Of a stretch of 64,000 nucleotides of DNA, positions 61,238 to 64,000 are shown in pieces. Location of the stretch: positions 124,001 to 188,000 of the forward strand of contig SCUE01000012.1 in the NCBI GenBank assembly GCA_004297775.1. Direction: 5' to 3'. The DNA comes from Chloroflexota bacterium. GTDB lineage: Bacteria; Chloroflexota; UBA6077; FW602-bin22. The notes under the pieces were generated by a model that saw only the letters and a list, made by a program, of their open reading frames with translations, was not told where the DNA came from and did no database searches. The stretch's first letter is position 1. Every line of letters starts with the position of its first letter. Both the position numbers and the translations under genes were made by a program.

Positions 61238-63037
61238 GTGGATCGTTTGGGCGCGCTCTTCTCATCGCTGCTGGCCCTGTGGTCAGGGCTGGGTCGTACG
61301 CAGCGCTTCGCCATCGTCGGGTCGTCGATTGCGGCCATCGCCGCGCTGGGAATCCTGGGATTCATAGCCCAGCAGCCGGATCTCGTGCCCGTGTTTCGCA
61401 ACGTCCCGGCCGCCGAGGCCGCCCAGATCGTTCAACGCCTGGGCGCGTCGAAGACCGTCTATGCGCTATCGGACAGCGGCACGACGATCCTCGTCCCCGC
61501 CGCGAAGGCGAACGACATCCGCCTCGAGATGGCCGGCGCCGGATTGCTCCAGGGCGGAACGATCGGGTACGAGTTGTTCAACCAGAGTGGCATCGCCGCC
61601 CTCGGAATGACCGAGTTCAGCCAGCGACTGAACCTTCAGCGCGCGCTCGAGGGTGAGCTGAGTCGCACGATCATGCGATTCGACAACATCGAAAACGCAC
61701 AGGTGCGGATCGTTTTGCCGCAGCAGACGCTGCTCACGGATCGGCAGAAGGACGCGACGGCGGCTGTCATCGTCAAGATGAAACAGCGCGGCCTCGAACC
61801 CATCAAGGAAATGTCGCCCGAGCAGGTGCGCGCGATTCGGCAGTTACTCTCGCGTTCGGTCGAGGGATTGAAGATCGACAACGTCACGATCGTCGACAAC
61901 AACGGCGTCGATCTGACCGACAAGATTCGCACGTCGGATCTGGAGACGCAGAACCCAAGGATGACCGAGCGGCAACGTGACTTCCAGCGCGACATCGAGA
62001 TGAATCTCGCCCGCCAGATTCAGGCGATGCTCGAACAAGCGATTGGCCCGAACCGCGCGGTCGTGCGCGTCAATGCCAATCTGAATTGGGACCAGGTGAC
62101 GCAGGACAGCGAGTTCTTCGTCCCGCCTTCGACGGTGCCCGACGCGCGCCCCAATGTCGTCCGAAGTGAGCAGTCCGTAACCGAGAAATTCGCCGGACCA
62201 CCGGTGGCGCTGCCGGGAGGCGCGCCAGGCGTGCCGTCGAACGTGGGACCGGGCGCGCAGGCCGCTCAGAGCATGACGATTCCGGGTGCGCCCGTCGCAT
62301 ACGAGCGCACCGACACGATCAAGAATCATGAAATCTCGAAGACCGTCGAGAAGTTGACGAAGGCTCCCGGCGCCATCGAGCGCATGACCGTCGCGGTCAT
62401 GCTCGATGGACCGATGGAAGAGATCCAAGTTCAGGCAATTGAGCGCACCGTCGCGGCCGCGGCCGGGATCAAGCCGGAACGCGGGGATGTCGTGACCGTG
62501 GCTTCGATGCCGTTCGATCGTTCGCTACAGGAACAGCAGAGGCGACAGATGCAGGAATCAGCGCAACTCGAGTTCTACTTCAACATGGCGAAGGTTGGCG
62601 CAGCGGTGCTGATCTCGCTCTTCGTCTTGCTTTTCCTTCGATCGATGTTGGCGCGGCCAAGCGTCACCTCGACCGTGCTCGGGCCGCAGCTACTCCCCGG
62701 GACGATGCCGGGTGTGCCCGGTGCTGGCGGAGACGAGGCTCTTGGCGCGGGCGAATACTACGACGAGGAGTTCGAAGAGGAGGAAGAGGAAGAGTCGATC
62801 GAAGACGAGCTGCCGGCGCCGGAAATGCTGGAAGAGCTCGAAGCGCCGATCGAAATCCCCGAAATCGCTTCGCCCGAAGAAGAGCGGATCCGCGAGATGG
62901 AAGAGCGCCTGCGCGAAGCGCAGGAGCGCCGTCAGGCACTCGAAGAGCAAGTCTTCAATCTTGCCCGCAACAACCCGGAGGCGCTGGCCGATCTCATCAA
63001 GACGTGGCTCGAAGAGGAAGAGGAGGCACGGGTCTAG
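61238..63037 (+). CDS. fliF: flagellar MS-ring protein FliF
   Basis: A 599-residue ring protein. It has an N-terminal membrane helix (RFAIVGSSIAAIAALGILGF), the YscJ/FliF domain (LVPVFRNVPAAEAAQIVQRL, GSKTVY-like GASKTVYALSDSGT), a loop region and a second helix near residues 450-470 (VGAAVLISLFVLLFLRSML). The C-terminal tail is acidic with a DEEFEEEEEEESIEDELP run and ends AEALADLIKTWLEEEE-like, the FliG-binding region. GTG start. Confidence 0.96.
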   Translation: MDRLGALFSSLLALWSGLGRTQRFAIVGSSIAAIAALGILGFIAQQPDLVPVFRNVPAAEAAQIVQRLGASKTVYALSDSGTTILVPAAKANDIRLEMAGAGLLQGGTIGYELFNQSGIAALGMTEFSQRLNLQRALEGELSRTIMRFDNIENAQVRIVLPQQTLLTDRQKDATAAVIVKMKQRGLEPIKEMSPEQVRAIRQLLSRSVEGLKIDNVTIVDNNGVDLTDKIRTSDLETQNPRMTERQRDFQRDIEMNLARQIQAMLEQAIGPNRAVVRVNANLNWDQVTQDSEFFVPPSTVPDARPNVVRSEQSVTEKFAGPPVALPGGAPGVPSNVGPGAQAAQSMTIPGAPVAYERTDTIKNHEISKTVEKLTKAPGAIERMTVAVMLDGPMEEIQVQAIERTVAAAAGIKPERGDVVTVASMPFDRSLQEQQRRQMQESAQLEFYFNMAKVGAAVLISLFVLLFLRSMLARPSVTSTVLGPQLLPGTMPGVPGAGGDEALGAGEYYDEEFEEEEEEESIEDELPAPEMLEELEAPIEIPEIASPEEERIREMEERLREAQERRQALEEQVFNLARNNPEALADLIKTWLEEEEEARV

Positions 63038-64000
63038 ATGTCGCGCGCCGCTCGAATGCCGAGCCGCGCTGGCACTCGACGCGCGGCCATTTTGCTTACG
63101 ATGCTCGGCGGCGATTCCGCGGCCGCGATCCTGCGCGACCTTCCGGACGATGCGATCGAAGCGATCACGGCTGAGATCGTTCGCCTGGACGACGTGTCCG
63201 AGCAGGAACGCACCGCGGCGCTCACCTCCTGTGTATCGACCGCGAACGGATCATCGAACGCGTCCGTCGCAACCGACTATGCACGCGAGCTCCTGACCCG
63301 GACCCTCGGCGCGGCCCGCGCAGTCGCGGTCGTGGCCCGCCTGGGGCGCGACGAAGACGGCGCGTTCGACTTTCTGTCACGAGTTGATCCGGCCGCGATC
63401 GGGGCGTTCTTCGAGAACGAACATCCTCAGACCGCGACGATTGCGCTGGCGCACATGCCCCGCGAACTGGCTGGCCGCGTCCTCTCGCGTTTGCCGATCG
63501 GCGCCCAGGTGGACATCGCGCAACGTCTGTCACGTCTCAGTCCGGTCGAACCACGGTTCGTCGAGAGAATTGTGGAGGCGATGCGCTCGTCGTTGGCGCC
63601 GGCCATCGAGTTTGCGGTGCGACGAACGAATGGCGTCGAGTACCTCAGTCGAGTCCTGGCGGTCTCGGACTCCGAGACCGAACGCGTGGTAATGGCGGCG
63701 GCTGAGACGGCTGACCCCGGTCTTGCCCGCGAGCTTCGTGAACGCTCGTTCACATTCGACGACATCGGGAATCTAGCCGATCGGTTAGTCGAGAAGCTGG
63801 CGCGATCGGTGCCGCTCGGCGACCTGGCGGTGGCCCTCCGCGGCGCGTCGCCGGCGATGCGGGACCGGTTTCAGGCGAATATGTCCGAGCGGGCACGCGA
63901 TGCGCTCGCGAGCGAAATGGCGCGCCTAGGCCCGGCGCGTGTTCGCGCGATTGATGACGCGCAACATAAGATTGTCGCACTGGCGCGTCGATTGCTCGGA
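63038..64000 (+). CDS. fliG: flagellar motor switch protein FliG (cut by window end)
   Basis: FliG couples the stator to the rotor. The ATG directly follows the fliF stop. The visible 321 codons have EHPQTATIALAHMPRELAGR, DPGLARELRERSFTFDDIGN and LRGASPAMRDRFQANMSERA, the FliG-M and FliG-C signatures, the last with the conserved charged torque helix. The frame is still open at 64000; normal FliG is about 330-340 aa, so only the tail is missing. Confidence 0.95.
   Translation, partial: MSRAARMPSRAGTRRAAILLTMLGGDSAAAILRDLPDDAIEAITAEIVRLDDVSEQERTAALTSCVSTANGSSNASVATDYARELLTRTLGAARAVAVVARLGRDEDGAFDFLSRVDPAAIGAFFENEHPQTATIALAHMPRELAGRVLSRLPIGAQVDIAQRLSRLSPVEPRFVERIVEAMRSSLAPAIEFAVRRTNGVEYLSRVLAVSDSETERVVMAAAETADPGLARELRERSFTFDDIGNLADRLVEKLARSVPLGDLAVALRGASPAMRDRFQANMSERARDALASEMARLGPARVRAIDDAQHKIVALARRLLG

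Noticed and set aside
1..64000. CRISPR array or defence-system gene cluster
   Set aside because: No regularly spaced identical repeats beyond the two-copy IS repeat and no cas, restriction or toxin-antitoxin genes were recognised.

Overview
The window is GC-rich, densely coded bacterial chromosome with many GTG and TTG starts and many stop/start overlaps. The gene families fit a member of the Chloroflexota (a Thermomicrobia-like or Dehalococcoidia/SAR202-like lineage). They include a CoxM/S/L-type molybdenum hydroxylase, enolase-superfamily sugar-acid dehydratases, a GH57 branching enzyme, an ImuA/ImuB/DnaE2 mutasome, a HelY-like helicase and a flagellar cluster with short flagellins. No rRNA is present, so the phylum is an inference from gene content.

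Layout. 1-8.8 kb: a membrane-bound glycosidase/PASTA fusion, a leftward two-component system, and a rightward sugar operon (GT2, SDR, DegT aminotransferase, methyltransferase) facing a leftward YkgJ-like cysteine-cluster gene. 9-13.2 kb: infC with an AUU start, a methyltransferase, a RodZ-like gene and rimO. 13.3-14.8 kb: a selenocysteine tRNA gene (selC) followed by a decayed integration site made of a truncated tyrosine integrase and an IS21-type remnant. 14.9-19.4 kb: gap, then two enolase-superfamily genes around a small dimeric-barrel gene that also has a decayed duplicate. 19.4-24 kb: a leftward moxR-hddA-gmhB-rfbF-rfbG block for heptose and CDP-sugar synthesis. 24.5-24.8 kb: a probable structured non-coding RNA with its own promoter and terminator. 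24.9-28.1 kb: zinc-ribbon coiled-coil protein, membrane protein, GGDEF protein and a TlpA-like thioredoxin. 28.1-31.9 kb: the three-subunit molybdenum hydroxylase. 31.9-34.3 kb: phosphatase, tRNA-Leu(UAG), a Tat-exported sulfite-oxidase-like lipoprotein and a zinc-finger membrane protein.

34.3-44.2 kb is one leftward gene train (imuA-imuB-dnaE2, a small ORF, mreB-mreC-mreD, ffh). A LexA-type box sits inside the imuA promoter. 44.3-48.9 kb runs rightward: HelY-like helicase, cyclic-di-AMP receptor, selD, a sugar isomerase and a small ORF. selD has an in-frame UGA at the catalytic Cys position followed by a SECIS-like hairpin, so with selC nearby the window carries two parts of a selenocysteine system, and SelD is itself a predicted selenoprotein. 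48.9-53.7 kb: Gfo/Idh/MocA oxidoreductase, folC, bifunctional-nuclease-family protein and GH57 enzyme.

53.8-64 kb is a flagellar cluster: flagellin, a TPR-glycosyltransferase (a candidate flagellin glycosyltransferase), a second flagellin with a textbook sigma-28 promoter, flaG, fliD, fliS, a FliT-like gene with another sigma-28 promoter, flgC, fliF and fliG, which is cut by the window end. flgB and fliE are missing from their usual places.

The strongest observations are the Sec-containing SelD, the selC integration site, the unassigned structured RNA, the LexA-controlled mutasome promoter and the AUU-initiated infC.
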